From NCBI GenBank assembly GCA_958295815.1, contig OY282374.1, positions 1,632,856-1,696,855 of the forward strand: a stretch of 64,000 nt of DNA, read 5' to 3'. The stretch comes from Candidatus Poribacteria bacterium. GTDB lineage: Bacteria; Poribacteria; WGA-4E; WGA-3G. Positions within the stretch are counted from its first letter, which is position 1, and each line of letters begins with the position of its first letter. The notes beneath the pieces were generated by a model, which searched no databases, was not told the DNA's origin, and saw only the letters and a list, made by a program, of their open reading frames with translations. Position numbers and translations under genes: made by a program. Positions 15,087-24,885 of this stretch are shown here, in pieces.

Positions 15087-17225
15087 TTAGAAACCGCTGC
15101 GACGCACTGCCATATTTTGTGCCCTATCTGTTACTTGAATGGTAATAGTATGTGCACCTTCAGGAAGTTCACCTGTTTCCAGAAGCAGCTTCTCCTGTTT
15201 GGAATCGAAGATACCATCCTCAGGGAAAATTGCCTTCCAGTGCTCATCGCTGTCGATCTTATAGACCGCTTTCTCGATGGGTGTGCTGATATCCATGACA
15301 TCACAGGCAACTTTGTAAGTGCCGTTGCCGTTCGCAGTGACTTCAATTTCTCCCATAGAGGGTTGCGTGTTATCTATGTCAAACGGCATGCTGACCTTCT
15401 CAACGGATTTCGCCCACCCAACTGGATTGCTGAGTTTGTCGGTTGCGACAACTTTCACGGTGTATCGTCCGTCTCCAACGGTGGTGATGTCCCATTCATA
15501 TTCCGCTTTGGATAATTCTTTTTTCAGGAGACGCCAGTTGCTTTCTGTAACCGCTTTGTAGTAGACGGTATACTGCAACGTATCGCCGTTTGCGTCTTCC
15601 ACTTTCCAACTAATTTTCCAACTTTTGGAAGGGGTGCTGTTTCCACCACCCGATCGACCGCTATCGCCGCCGCGTGCGCTCGGTGGTGGCAGTCCACCAG
15701 AGGAACGACGTCCTTGCTCCCTATTACCACTACCACTGCCATCGTCTACTTCAACGCTGGTTAACAGTGGCTCAACATTGGTCTGCACAGAAGCAAGCGT
15801 AACCTTCTTCAAAACAGGTGTTTGTGAAGTGTCGCTGGTAGTGAACTTGGCACGCCATTGGATGTACTGTGCGTCCCCGTTCGAGACTTGCGAACCTGCT
15901 GCAGTCGTGAGTTCATCTGACCAGTCACTCCATGTGTCATCTGGCTTTTTGGTATTACCAGTCCGAGTTGAGAAAGAGATAGCCGTTCCTTCTCCCATTT
16001 CGGCTTCCCATGAGAGTTTACCCCAGCGCGATAGACTTTGCGCATCGTGAACTGTTGACTCAAGCGTGCCTTCTTCGACGTAAGTCGATGTGAGTGTAAA
16101 GAGTTTACCCGGATTGCCGGTCGCGAGAAGTGTTCGTGTATTCCCTTCTACCTCTTTTTGGTGTATAGCGATGACTTGGTTCGCTGAGCATTTTCCAACT
16201 TCGGTGGAGTCTCCATTCGTTAGATTGATACGGTAGAGTTTTCCGTCATCTCCGGTACCCGCAAGGATTTGGGTATCACTTTCAAGGACGATCGCCAAGA
16301 TGAGTGGCTCAGGCGAATTCCAAACTGGCGCAACAGTTCCGTCCGGTCGAATCTTGTAAATATTAGATTGATTTTCTTGAGGCTGACCGCCGCCAGGAGG
16401 TGGGGGACCACTGGGGGTCGGTGGACCGTTTGACCCGCGCCGACCTCTTGAAGGTTCAGCGGGTGCTGATGTCACGACTGCCGCGTATAGGTTCCCTTGG
16501 CTATCCATCTCAAGCGCACGTACCTCTTTTTCTTTCGCTTGATAGATAACCTTCGCTGTGCCATCGTTCATAACGCGGTAAATAATGCCGTTCTCGCTGC
16601 TGCCTGCGTAGAAACCATTTTCATGTGCCAGCAACGTCATAATGTTTTTCTCTTCGGCATCAAAAAGGACACTGGATTCACCTTCGGGTGTGATCTTGTA
16701 AATCTTGCCATCAGTGCCTGTTGCAGCGTAAAGATTGCCTGCATCGTCAAAATGCAACGCCCATACATATTTGTCGCCTTCATTGAGGATGGTTGTTGGA
16801 GGGGTCGTAGCGTCAGTGATTTTGTAAATCAACCCGTCAGGTCCTGTACCCGCATAAAGGGCATCGTCAGGTCCGATAGCGAGGCTATAAATCGTAACTT
16901 CAGGCGAGTTGTAGTAAAGTTCAGCAGTGTCCCCGTCTGCGTTAATTTTATAGATTTTCCCTTCGTTCCCGGTTCCAGCATATAGGTTTCCCGCTGAATC
17001 CTCAACAAGTGCCCAGACCTGAGTCTCCTTCAGTTTCGTGAAGGCGTCGATTTTCGGAGACAACATAACATCGCCATTGCTTGTAAATGAAAGATCTTTT
17101 GGCTTACCTGCCTCGAAATCGGCATGATGTTGCTGTTGCCACAGAGAGGTCTTGACGGCGAGTGCGGCATTTGAAAAAATGAAAATAGTTAAAATAAGAC
17201 TCCAAAAGGAGATGACACGGCGCAT
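15087..17225 (-). CDS. Secreted beta-propeller protein with proline/glycine-rich linkers
   Basis: A 712-residue protein with a signal peptide (cleavage near ALA at about 23). Residues 65-390 contain repeated blade motifs of the type GNLYAGTGxxGKIYKI, with at least five copies of (A/S)GTGxxGxIY, as in NHL/PQQ-like propellers. A low-complexity insert rich in Pro, Gly and Arg (about 245-280) interrupts the propeller, and a second Gly/Ser/Arg-rich linker (about 505-545) separates it from a C-terminal portion with fibronectin-III-like or beta-sandwich segments (YTVYYKAVTESNWRLL; DGRYTVKVVATDKLSNPVGWA). The C terminus does not carry the TTWG tail. A GGAGGG site precedes the ATG and a strong terminator follows. 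The S55 peptidase gene is 187 bases upstream on the same strand. Probable extracellular binding or surface protein. Confidence 0.78.
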   Translation of the reverse strand: MRRVISFWSLILTIFIFSNAALAVKTSLWQQQHHADFEAGKPKDLSFTSNGDVMLSPKIDAFTKLKETQVWALVEDSAGNLYAGTGNEGKIYKINADGDTAELYYNSPEVTIYSLAIGPDDALYAGTGPDGLIYKITDATTPPTTILNEGDKYVWALHFDDAGNLYAATGTDGKIYKITPEGESSVLFDAEEKNIMTLLAHENGFYAGSSENGIIYRVMNDGTAKVIYQAKEKEVRALEMDSQGNLYAAVVTSAPAEPSRGRRGSNGPPTPSGPPPPGGGQPQENQSNIYKIRPDGTVAPVWNSPEPLILAIVLESDTQILAGTGDDGKLYRINLTNGDSTEVGKCSANQVIAIHQKEVEGNTRTLLATGNPGKLFTLTSTYVEEGTLESTVHDAQSLSRWGKLSWEAEMGEGTAISFSTRTGNTKKPDDTWSDWSDELTTAAGSQVSNGDAQYIQWRAKFTTSDTSQTPVLKKVTLASVQTNVEPLLTSVEVDDGSGSGNREQGRRSSGGLPPPSARGGDSGRSGGGNSTPSKSWKISWKVEDANGDTLQYTVYYKAVTESNWRLLKKELSKAEYEWDITTVGDGRYTVKVVATDKLSNPVGWAKSVEKVSMPFDIDNTQPSMGEIEVTANGNGTYKVACDVMDISTPIEKAVYKIDSDEHWKAIFPEDGIFDSKQEKLLLETGELPEGAHTITIQVTDRAQNMAVRRSGF

Positions 17226-17412
17226 TGAAAATACCCTCCTGTAGGGTTATTTAGGCGAAACTTGAAAAGTATGTTGCAAGCTGCCAAATCTAAGTTTTTG
17301 TATATGATTTAGCCTTCGCCGGCGTGTAAGTACAGATGTGTATATGTCTGTCCTCTTACCGAGTAGGATAAAGCGGAAAGTTGTATATTTCCGTTCAATT
17401 TTGTGTTTGGCA

Positions 17413-19293
17413 TTATTCGGCGTTTCTATCAACAACAAATCGAAGGAGACCACTTCCAAAAATAACATAGTCTGTCGAGGTTCTGTCAATATGAAGCGTT
17501 GTCCCCGAAGTGTACCCGCTATCGCCAACCTGTTTTGCGGTGTTCATCACAGACATGACCGAAGGCGGTAAATTCTCGAATTCTTCGCCCTGCACAGTCA
17601 GCCCCGGCTCCGGTACAAACAGCTCCATAATAATATCGGAGTTGCGTTCACCGCGCTGCAGCAATTTGATTAGCTGATTGATATTTTTGTGACGAAAATT
17701 AAGGGGTGCCCGCGAACGCTGCCAACCTTCGTGAAAATTCGCATTTCCAGTCAGAAGCATAACAAGACCTTCTGGAGCATCCTGAGGAATTGTGATCGTC
17801 CCTGTCTGCGTTATAGGTTTTTCGAGGTAGGGCTGCAAAGTCATCTCCACCTCAACGGTGTCTCCTGGGCGATAACGAAGTTTATCCAATCGGAGACTCT
17901 GAATCCGCGCTGTTTGCCGCTTGTCTTCTATCTTCAGGTCGAGGGTGATATTCTCAACGTGGACCTGCGTATAAGGGTTGCTGTAGAGTTGGAACAGGGG
18001 CATCAGGAGCGTCTGCGTGACACCAAATCCCGGTGAACCACCGGAAGAATAGGTGTTCTTGTAAACTAATTCGCGCGTTTTGAGATCGGCGTGTTCTTTC
18101 AAAGCGATGGTTGCTTCCAGATTGAGTGTATGATCATTGAATTCGAAATCAAACGCATCCACAAGGATCCTTGCCGGTACTGCCGTATAAATTGGAGAAA
18201 GACCACGATGCCGTACCACTTCATAGTACTTTTCATGCTGTTTTCCATCGGTTGTCTGCATGTTGACATTCACAGGAATATAGCTTGGATGTCTACCGAT
18301 AATTCCCGCAATAGCAGGGGTTCGATCTTGCACTAAAGTCCCGATGGGCTGCGTAGGAGATGCTACTTTCAAGGAACGTGAACGACTGGGGTGGATAAAA
18401 TGCACGTACCCGCCCGATATCGGTATATTGACGTTGCCTTCTCCGGAGGCTGAGTGTCCAAAGCCAAGTAACTCATCCCCATTTATGTAGGTGATGGTTC
18501 CGTAGCCGAAGAATGAAACATCACCACGCACATACTCCATTCCAACCATCTGACCTTCCTCAACCGGTGATTCTTTAATCGGGCTCCCACCACCTGCTGC
18601 CTGCACTGGTGTAAAATTGAACCTATCAAAGTGCGGTTTGACAATCCGCATGACATCCGGGGGGAGTGCCGGAAGTGTAATAGGCAGTGGTAACTGTGCC
18701 GCCTTCGCTTGATAAGGTGAATTAGAGGTGTCGCCGAAGAATCTTTCATCAAAAGTGAGTGGTGCCTCTACAATTTTACCATCCCCGAGAAGGGACGCCC
18801 CCATGTCCAAACCATAGTCTTGCATCGCAGCTGCTGAGTCGAGATTAAAAAGTTGAGCACCTTCGTAAGTTAAGTTGGGCTTCATCCCACGCTGGGCAAC
18901 TTTAACCATCAATTCAATCGGCGTGACACCGAAGATATTGGAGCGTTCCCGTTGGTTGGAGTACCCAACCGCAAGCGCACCCATGAGCCGTCCGTCAATA
19001 TACACTGGACTACCGCTCATACCGCCCGCGGCACCGCTGACCTTAAAATTTTCACTCAGTCCGTCAACCCAGATGATATCCCAATTCGGTGTACTATTAT
19101 ATTCAATACTCACAACTACAAATTCGAATTCTTCGACCGTTGCTCCTGAAAATACTGTGTAGCCTTTTCCTTTCATGCCCGGCTTTACCTCAGACAACGG
19201 CATAAACTTTTCAGCGTCCCACGCAATTTGCGCGTAGCTATGGTATGTGGCTAAGCAGAATACCACAAGCGCACAAAGCAAAACCTTTTTCAC
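17413..19293 (-). CDS. Secreted SpoIVB-type S55 peptidase domain protein
   Basis: A 626-residue protein with a signal peptide (to about residue 21). Residues 33-150 match the S55 domain of SpoIVB: PGMKGKGYTVFSG, a strand-rich middle, then AAGGMSGSPVYIDGRLMGALAVGY and FGVTPIELM. The GMSGSP motif holds the nucleophile serine (93 or 95). A histidine partner is not obvious by eye, so activity is probable rather than certain. The remainder is a long beta-rich region without a recognised family. Spore-forming genes are absent, so this is one of the non-sporulation S55 proteins of Gram-negative phyla. The start is GTG; an in-frame ATG is not available, and a GAGAGGAG site lies nine bases upstream. 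Confidence 0.82.
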   Translation of the reverse strand: MKKVLLCALVVFCLATYHSYAQIAWDAEKFMPLSEVKPGMKGKGYTVFSGATVEEFEFVVVSIEYNSTPNWDIIWVDGLSENFKVSGAAGGMSGSPVYIDGRLMGALAVGYSNQRERSNIFGVTPIELMVKVAQRGMKPNLTYEGAQLFNLDSAAAMQDYGLDMGASLLGDGKIVEAPLTFDERFFGDTSNSPYQAKAAQLPLPITLPALPPDVMRIVKPHFDRFNFTPVQAAGGGSPIKESPVEEGQMVGMEYVRGDVSFFGYGTITYINGDELLGFGHSASGEGNVNIPISGGYVHFIHPSRSRSLKVASPTQPIGTLVQDRTPAIAGIIGRHPSYIPVNVNMQTTDGKQHEKYYEVVRHRGLSPIYTAVPARILVDAFDFEFNDHTLNLEATIALKEHADLKTRELVYKNTYSSGGSPGFGVTQTLLMPLFQLYSNPYTQVHVENITLDLKIEDKRQTARIQSLRLDKLRYRPGDTVEVEMTLQPYLEKPITQTGTITIPQDAPEGLVMLLTGNANFHEGWQRSRAPLNFRHKNINQLIKLLQRGERNSDIIMELFVPEPGLTVQGEEFENLPPSVMSVMNTAKQVGDSGYTSGTTLHIDRTSTDYVIFGSGLLRFVVDRNAE

Positions 19294-19668
19294 AACATTT
19301 ACTCCTCTCTGAACTATTAAAAATCTGTTTATATTCGCGACGTGTAAATTAGTTGAATGGTAGAGCTCTCTAATTCGCCTTTTCGCTATTTTAGTCTCCC
19401 AATCAAATTCTTGTCTGGGTAGGAAGGTGTATAAATTTCTGAGTTATACTAAAGGCTAAACGGGTGGCTCTATGTAGTGTCCAGTGTTACGAGTCCTATG
19501 AATATATTAAATACATAACGCTATCTATTATACTTGAAGGGGGTGTGCGATGTCAACTGAATTGACAAAAATTACGGACATCTACTTCCTGTTTCCATGA
19601 TTTGCTCTTGATCTTTTTCTCTTGCCGTGTTATTCTTAAAGAAAACAGTTAGGAGCCGCACGCACAGC
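19294..19668. other. Intergenic region between divergent S55 peptidase and glpK
   Basis: About 375 bases. It contains an AATTAG/CTAATT inverted repeat (19347-19375) whose loop resembles a tRNA D-arm, but there is no anticodon or T arm. A -10-like TATACT occurs at 19529-19534 in the direction of glpK, with no good -35. A 16-codon ORF with a GGGGG-type site occurs at 19550-19600. No longer gene can be supported. Confidence 0.5.
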
Positions 19669-21210
19669 ATGTCAAATACTGCTTGCATTCTCGCAATCGA
19701 CCAGGGGACAACAGGCACAACTGCACTCCTCGTTGATGTAGAGGGCAACATCGTTGCAAAAGGATACCAAGAATTCACACAATTCTATCCACACCCGGGT
19801 TGGGTAGAACACGATCCAGAGGAAATCTGGAACGCTACACTACAAGCAATAGACGCTCTTTTTGAAGACAATCCGTTGAACATTGTTGCTATCGGAATCG
19901 CAAATCAACGTGAAACCACCCTCGTCTGGGACAGAGAAACAGGAGAACCGATTCACCCAGCAATTGTGTGGCAGTGCCGACGTACCGCAGATATGTGTGC
20001 TGCCCTTAAAAAAAAGGGCGTTGCCGAAGAAGTAAAAGCAAAAACAGGTCTCGTCCTGGATCCCTACTTTTCTGGGACAAAGGTGGCGTGGGTACTAGAT
20101 CATGTTAGTGGGGCGCGGGAACGAGCATCGCGTGGTGAACTCGCATTCGGGACTATAGACACTTGGCTTCTGTGGAAATTAACAGATAAGTCAGTCCATA
20201 AAACTGATTATACAAACGCATCGCGCACACTACTCTTTAATATCGATACCCTTTCATGGGACGACACTCTTTTGGAAATATTCGACGTTCCGAAAGCCAT
20301 ATTGCCTGAAGTCTATCCCTCTGCGAATAATTTCGGCACAGCCAGTTTCTATCGCAATTTCTGGCTTGAAACCTTCGGTAAAAATATATCCTTGGACGGC
20401 ATTCCAATTACTGGAATCGCAGGTGACCAACAGGCAGCACTCTTCGGTCAATTGTGCACAAACCCGGGCATGGCGAAAAATACCTATGGAACAGGATGTT
20501 TCCTCATGCTAAATACAGGTGCTGAAAGGGTTGAAACCGAAACAGGACTCCTGACAACACTCGCTTGTAGTTTGGATGAAAATCCTGTTTACGCCTTGGA
20601 AGGGAGTGTGTTTGTCGCTGGTGCTGCCGTCCAGTGGCTCCGAGACGGTATTGAGATTATCGGTAGCGCACAGGAGACGGAAGAGATCGCAACGCGTATC
20701 TCCGATTCAGGTGGTGTTTTCGTTGTTCCCGCATTTACCGGACTTGGCGCACCTTATTGGGACCCTGAAGCACGAGGTGCTATCCTCGGTTTAACCCGCG
20801 GAAGTACACGGGACGAGATTGTCCGAGCGACTTTAGAGTCTATTGCATATCAATCCGCTGATGTCGTTACTGCAATGTTAAGCGAAACGAAGGCGACGAT
20901 TGACCGGTTACGTGTAGATGGCGGTGCTGCCGCGAACGACTTTCTCATGCAGTTCCAAGCAGATATTCTCGGAATAGATGTGGAAAGACCGACACATATT
21001 GAATCGACAGGACTCGGTGCTGCATACCTCGCTGGTATTACAACAGGTATATGGGACAACGTTGAAGAATTGGAGACACACCGATCTGGACAAACTAAGC
21101 TCACAACCGATGCGCTTAAAGCCAAGGTTTTTTCACCACAGATTGACGCTGATCAACGCAATCAAATACTCACGCAGTGGAAAAGAGCAGTCCAACGAGT
21201 GATAGGTTAA
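19669..21210 (+). CDS. glpK: Glycerol kinase
   Basis: A 513-residue FGGY-family kinase, of normal GlpK length, which phosphorylates glycerol to glycerol-3-phosphate. Landmarks: ILAIDQGTTGTTALLVD near the N terminus (ATP loop), the GlpK-type FTQFYPHPGWVEHDPEEIW, IANQRETTLVWDRETGEPIHPAIVWQCRRT, YFSGTKVAWVLD, TIDTWLLWKLT, ITGIAGDQQAALFGQ and TGLGAPYWDPEARGAILGLTRG. The ATG at 19669 fits the family start; an in-frame ATG 14 codons earlier adds non-conserved residues. An AGGAG lies 13 bases upstream, slightly far. The sensor kinase gene begins one base after the stop, so glpK and the two-component genes are cotranscribed. No glycerol facilitator or GlpD is nearby. Confidence 0.95.
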   Translation: MSNTACILAIDQGTTGTTALLVDVEGNIVAKGYQEFTQFYPHPGWVEHDPEEIWNATLQAIDALFEDNPLNIVAIGIANQRETTLVWDRETGEPIHPAIVWQCRRTADMCAALKKKGVAEEVKAKTGLVLDPYFSGTKVAWVLDHVSGARERASRGELAFGTIDTWLLWKLTDKSVHKTDYTNASRTLLFNIDTLSWDDTLLEIFDVPKAILPEVYPSANNFGTASFYRNFWLETFGKNISLDGIPITGIAGDQQAALFGQLCTNPGMAKNTYGTGCFLMLNTGAERVETETGLLTTLACSLDENPVYALEGSVFVAGAAVQWLRDGIEIIGSAQETEEIATRISDSGGVFVVPAFTGLGAPYWDPEARGAILGLTRGSTRDEIVRATLESIAYQSADVVTAMLSETKATIDRLRVDGGAAANDFLMQFQADILGIDVERPTHIESTGLGAAYLAGITTGIWDNVEELETHRSGQTKLTTDALKAKVFSPQIDADQRNQILTQWKRAVQRVIG

Positions 21211-21211
21211 A

Positions 21212-22924
21212 ATGAGACTCCAATGGAAATATTCACTTGTTATCAATCTTTCTGTAATAGCGATCCTCGTGGCGTTTTATTTCTTTGATAGCATTCGGGT
21301 CCGAAATGAGATGAATGCCCTTCACGCCTTGGGGGCGGAACGCGGTGCTGAACTGAGAAAAATCGCTGAAAGCACCATTCTTGACGCTGTTGCAAGCGAA
21401 ATCGAAACCACAAAAGTGTTTGATGTACAGCGACTGGATCGGGTGCTAAATGAGTTGAAGCGGGAACATCCGGATATGCGCGATGTTCTCAACGTTCACG
21501 TCTCTTTGAATGATACGCGTATTCGTTCGAGTCTACTTGCCGGTGAAGATGCAGTCGTCATAAATCTTGGTTCAGCCGATCTTGAGCAAATTGAGACAAA
21601 AGGCGCGACAATACACACTGTTGAGGGGCAGAACGCAACAGCTATCGTTATTAAATACATCGCCCCTTTGACCGCACCAGAGCCAGTTGAGTTGGAACCG
21701 AGTGGTTCCGCGTATGCACAGATACTTGATGACGGCATGCTGCCGTATGATGCTTTTTGGTATGAAGTTTGGAAGGACCTCTTTGGTGAAGATGCCTATG
21801 TGCCGGACGAACCCGTGATAGCTGAAGAGAAAGGCAAGCGCTGGCGAGTTACGGATCGGGCAAAGGGTGATACTTACAATTTATGGAAGCAGGATGAGAT
21901 TTTATGGGTTCACAGGTCGCTGACTGGCTACATACAGGTCCTTTTTGATGTCCCTTATATCGGCAGATCCATTCGGTATTCCTTGCTAATGCACGCGATA
22001 CTGATTGTTATTGTTGGAGCACTCCTCGTAATTCTGATTGATTTGACAACGAATCATCTGATCATGAAACCATTAGAGCGAATGACTCGGATTATTCAGA
22101 GTGCAGAGAGCGGCGATTTATCGCTTCAAGAAAGCTATTCGTCGGATGAAATCGGGCGTGCAACCTATAATCTCGCAAGAATGCTTTGGCAATTACGTGA
22201 CTCTCATTCAAAACGAATTGCTGCTTTAGGGCAATTCGCCGCTGGTGTTGCTCACGAAATTCGGAATCCCTTGAATTCAATCGGTATGACCGCACAACAT
22301 CTGAAATCTGTTTTCTCGCAACCCAAGGTTAAACCTGACGATATTGAAGAGGCGAAAGAACTTTTAGAGATTGTTGACCAGAAAATAATCGAACTCAAGC
22401 AGATTTCAGAGCAGTTCCTCACCCTGAATCGACCCAGAAAATTAAATGTAGAGCCGATAAATCTTAATACACTCGTCGATGGTGTGTTATCCGAGTTTGC
22501 ACTCGTTGTTGAAGAGGCGAAAGTTCAGGTTATCAGAAACTATGATGAAAATCTACCGGATATTCAATTAGATTCAAGGTTGATGCGGCAAACCCTCTTT
22601 AATCTTGTGCAAAATAGCATCCAGGCGATGCCCAAGGGCGGCAGCATTTATATCTCCACTATGCTCGAGGCGATAGATGACACGCCTCAACAAGTGGTTA
22701 TTGAAATTCGGGATACAGGTATCGGCATTCCTGAAGAGATTCAAGAACAGATTTACGATGCCTATTTTACAACGAAAGACGCTACTGGCGGCATCGGTTT
22801 GGGGCTTGCGGTCTCACACCAGATTATAAATGCTCATAAAGGTAAAATCGAAGTCCGAAGTAAGATGGGAATGGGAACGGCTTTTAAGATAAGTTTCGCG
22901 CTTGATCAAGATGAATTCGCATAA
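21212..22924 (+). CDS. Membrane sensor histidine kinase (NtrB/ZraS-like)
   Basis: A 570-residue kinase. TM1 is about residues 9-27 and TM2 about 257-278, leaving a periplasmic sensor of about 230 residues with no recognised fold. HAMP follows (about 280-330, MKPLERMTRII). The HisKA H-box GVAHEIRNPLNS has the phosphorylated His near 348. The ATPase region shows the N box (LFNLVQNSIQAMP), G1 (DTGIGIP) and G2 (GGIGLGLAV). This type pairs with sigma-54 activators, and such an activator is the next gene, 32 bases on. It follows glpK by one base, so its expression is tied to glycerol kinase; whether it senses a related signal is only inference. Confidence 0.92.
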   Translation: MRLQWKYSLVINLSVIAILVAFYFFDSIRVRNEMNALHALGAERGAELRKIAESTILDAVASEIETTKVFDVQRLDRVLNELKREHPDMRDVLNVHVSLNDTRIRSSLLAGEDAVVINLGSADLEQIETKGATIHTVEGQNATAIVIKYIAPLTAPEPVELEPSGSAYAQILDDGMLPYDAFWYEVWKDLFGEDAYVPDEPVIAEEKGKRWRVTDRAKGDTYNLWKQDEILWVHRSLTGYIQVLFDVPYIGRSIRYSLLMHAILIVIVGALLVILIDLTTNHLIMKPLERMTRIIQSAESGDLSLQESYSSDEIGRATYNLARMLWQLRDSHSKRIAALGQFAAGVAHEIRNPLNSIGMTAQHLKSVFSQPKVKPDDIEEAKELLEIVDQKIIELKQISEQFLTLNRPRKLNVEPINLNTLVDGVLSEFALVVEEAKVQVIRNYDENLPDIQLDSRLMRQTLFNLVQNSIQAMPKGGSIYISTMLEAIDDTPQQVVIEIRDTGIGIPEEIQEQIYDAYFTTKDATGGIGLGLAVSHQIINAHKGKIEVRSKMGMGTAFKISFALDQDEFA

Positions 22925-22956
22925 AATATGCCGCACGAATGAGGAGGACCAGGACA

Positions 22957-24348
22957 ATGGCATCAATACTGATTGTAGACGACGACCGGGCACAACTGAC
23001 AATTCTACAGCGCATCTTGAAACGCGAAGGTTATGCTGTTGAAATTGTTGGGGACAGCAAAGCCGCTCTTGAGACCTTAGACAAACAGATGTTTGATCTC
23101 GTTATCAGCGACATGTGGATGTCATCACGGTTTGAAGGGCGAGATTTACTTCGGGAAATCAAGCGCACAGATCCAGACCTACCGGTACTTATAATGACAG
23201 CGTTTGCTGAACTTAATGACGCTGTCAACCTCGTTGCACATGAAGGTGCATTCTACTATCTTGAGAAACCTATTCAGATTGACGTCCTTAAACGGGAGGT
23301 GAAACACGCCCTGCAGACTCGTGGCGCGCTTGGTGAAACTGGAGAGGAAACCGATGCTTCAACACCTGAAATTCAGATTGATGAAATCGTGGGTGAAAGT
23401 GAGCGGATGCGAGAACTTTTCAGAAATATGGCGCGGATCCTTCATCGCCGTGTTAACCAAGTCCTTATTACAGGAGAGACAGGGTCTGGGAAAAGCCTGA
23501 TTGCGCGTGCCCTCCATAAACACGGAAACCGAAAGGACAAGCCTTTCATAGCCATTAACTGTGGCGCAATCCCAGATACACTCATTGAGAGTGAACTCTT
23601 TGGGCACGAAAAGGGTGCGTTTACAGACGCTGCGCAGCAGAAAAAGGGACTTTTTGAGGTAGCAAACGAGGGAGTGCTTTTTCTTGATGAAATCGGTGAC
23701 CTACCTATTCAAACGCAGAGCAAACTTTTACAAGTGCTCGAGGAGCGTGAGATCCGACGAGTCGGAGGAACCCGGAGTATCAAGGTCGATGTTTGTGTAA
23801 TCGCTGCAACGAACAAAGATCTTATTCAAGCGGTTAGAGACAGCATCTTCCGAGATGATCTCTATTTCCGTCTAAATGTTATTCCACTCCATGTTCCACC
23901 CCTGCGGGAACACCCAGAGGACATTCCCTTGCTCGTAAATTTTCTCATCCAGAAGTTTAGCAGCGAGTATGCCGAGGCGTTACCTAAACAAGTCACACCA
24001 CAGGCGCTGTCTGCACTCAGGAGGTATCAGTGGCCCGGTAATATTCGGCAGTTAGAAAACTATCTACGTCGCATCTTTGTTCTCTCAGAAAACGAGGTAA
24101 TCGACCTGGACGAATTACCACCGGAGATTTTGGACACCTCGCTTCCAACCACTGATGTTGAGTTTGATATTCCAGAGGAAGGCGTTTCGCTTGATGAGAT
24201 TATCAAGGAATATATTTGTAGTGCTCTAACAAAGAGCAGCGGTACACAGATTCAAGCCGCAAAATTGTTGGGGATTTCGCGTCGGAAGCTTCAGCATCGG
24301 ATGCAAAAATATGGACTTCAAAGCCAGGATTTCAAAACAGACCCGTAA
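22957..24348 (+). CDS. Sigma-54-dependent response regulator (NtrC family)
   Basis: A 463-residue activator: receiver domain (about 1-120) with the acidic pocket VDDD and phospho-Asp near 52 (LVISDMW), the Thr in MTAFA and Lys in LEKP; AAA+ domain (about 145-370) with Walker A GETGSGKS near 173 and Walker B LFLDEIGD; and a Fis-type HTH at the C terminus (IQAAKLLGISRRKLQHRM). The loop that contacts sigma-54 is written GAFTDA instead of GAFTGA. Such variants occur in active proteins, so this is noted, not taken as a defect. A GAGGAGG site lies nine bases upstream of the ATG at 22957, which is why the in-frame codon six residues earlier was not used. Cognate partner of the kinase immediately upstream. 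Confidence 0.93.
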   Translation: MASILIVDDDRAQLTILQRILKREGYAVEIVGDSKAALETLDKQMFDLVISDMWMSSRFEGRDLLREIKRTDPDLPVLIMTAFAELNDAVNLVAHEGAFYYLEKPIQIDVLKREVKHALQTRGALGETGEETDASTPEIQIDEIVGESERMRELFRNMARILHRRVNQVLITGETGSGKSLIARALHKHGNRKDKPFIAINCGAIPDTLIESELFGHEKGAFTDAAQQKKGLFEVANEGVLFLDEIGDLPIQTQSKLLQVLEEREIRRVGGTRSIKVDVCVIAATNKDLIQAVRDSIFRDDLYFRLNVIPLHVPPLREHPEDIPLLVNFLIQKFSSEYAEALPKQVTPQALSALRRYQWPGNIRQLENYLRRIFVLSENEVIDLDELPPEILDTSLPTTDVEFDIPEEGVSLDEIIKEYICSALTKSSGTQIQAAKLLGISRRKLQHRMQKYGLQSQDFKTDP

Positions 24349-24361
24349 TTAGTGATCTGTG

Positions 24362-24805
24362 CTAATATCGTAGGATTCGCGTATCAATCTCTTGTGCCCA
24401 TCGATCAATGCCACCCAACAGACGCTTGACCGATTTAAAACCGAGTTGTTGTAACAGAAATGCTGCGTCAAGGCTCCGCATGCCGCTATGACAATAAACC
24501 ACCACTTTATTTCCCGGTTTAATTTCCCTAAATCGTTTCATCAACTCACCGAACGGAATTGAGATAGCACCTTCAAGGTGCACCATCTGATATTCCCATT
24601 CCTCCCGCACATCCAATAAAATAAAGGGTTCGCCTGTGTTCATCATCTCTTTTAGATGCCTTGGCGTGATGGTGTATGTGTCCGTGTCCAGCGGAAGAAT
24701 CGCTTCAGCTACACTCGGCGCGGCTTTCGGTAATTTTGGATCGCGCGCATTCGCTATGAAACGCCACCAAATCTTTCGCAATGCTTTTTTGATATACTCG
24801 AACAT
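24362..24805 (-). CDS. Rhodanese-like sulfurtransferase
   Basis: A 147-residue protein with a basic N-terminal 25 residues (possible membrane-surface helix KKALRKIWWRF) and one rhodanese domain (about 45-145). It shows the CH2A-like LLDVREEWEY, HLEGAISIPFGEL, and the active-site loop YCHSGMRS with catalytic Cys at 105, followed by LGGIDRWAQEI. This is the single-domain PspE/GlpE-like form that transfers sulfane sulfur. The gene converges on the response regulator gene (13-base gap) and lies downstream of the TonB receptor on the same strand. Specific acceptor unknown. Confidence 0.88.
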   Translation of the reverse strand: MFEYIKKALRKIWWRFIANARDPKLPKAAPSVAEAILPLDTDTYTITPRHLKEMMNTGEPFILLDVREEWEYQMVHLEGAISIPFGELMKRFREIKPGNKVVVYCHSGMRSLDAAFLLQQLGFKSVKRLLGGIDRWAQEIDTRILRY

Positions 24806-24885
24806 TTTTTATTTTCTTGAAAGTTTGCGAGGTGATAATATCGAAATACCCATAAAAAAAGAAGTTACTACAGCATCGCACATGA

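Noticed and set aside
19336..19380. tRNA-like D-arm sequence (TTAGTTGAATGGTAGAGC)
   Set aside because: No anticodon stem, no GTTCGA-type T loop and no matching acceptor stem in the following 60 bases. It is explained as the loop of an AATTAG/CTAATT inverted repeat.
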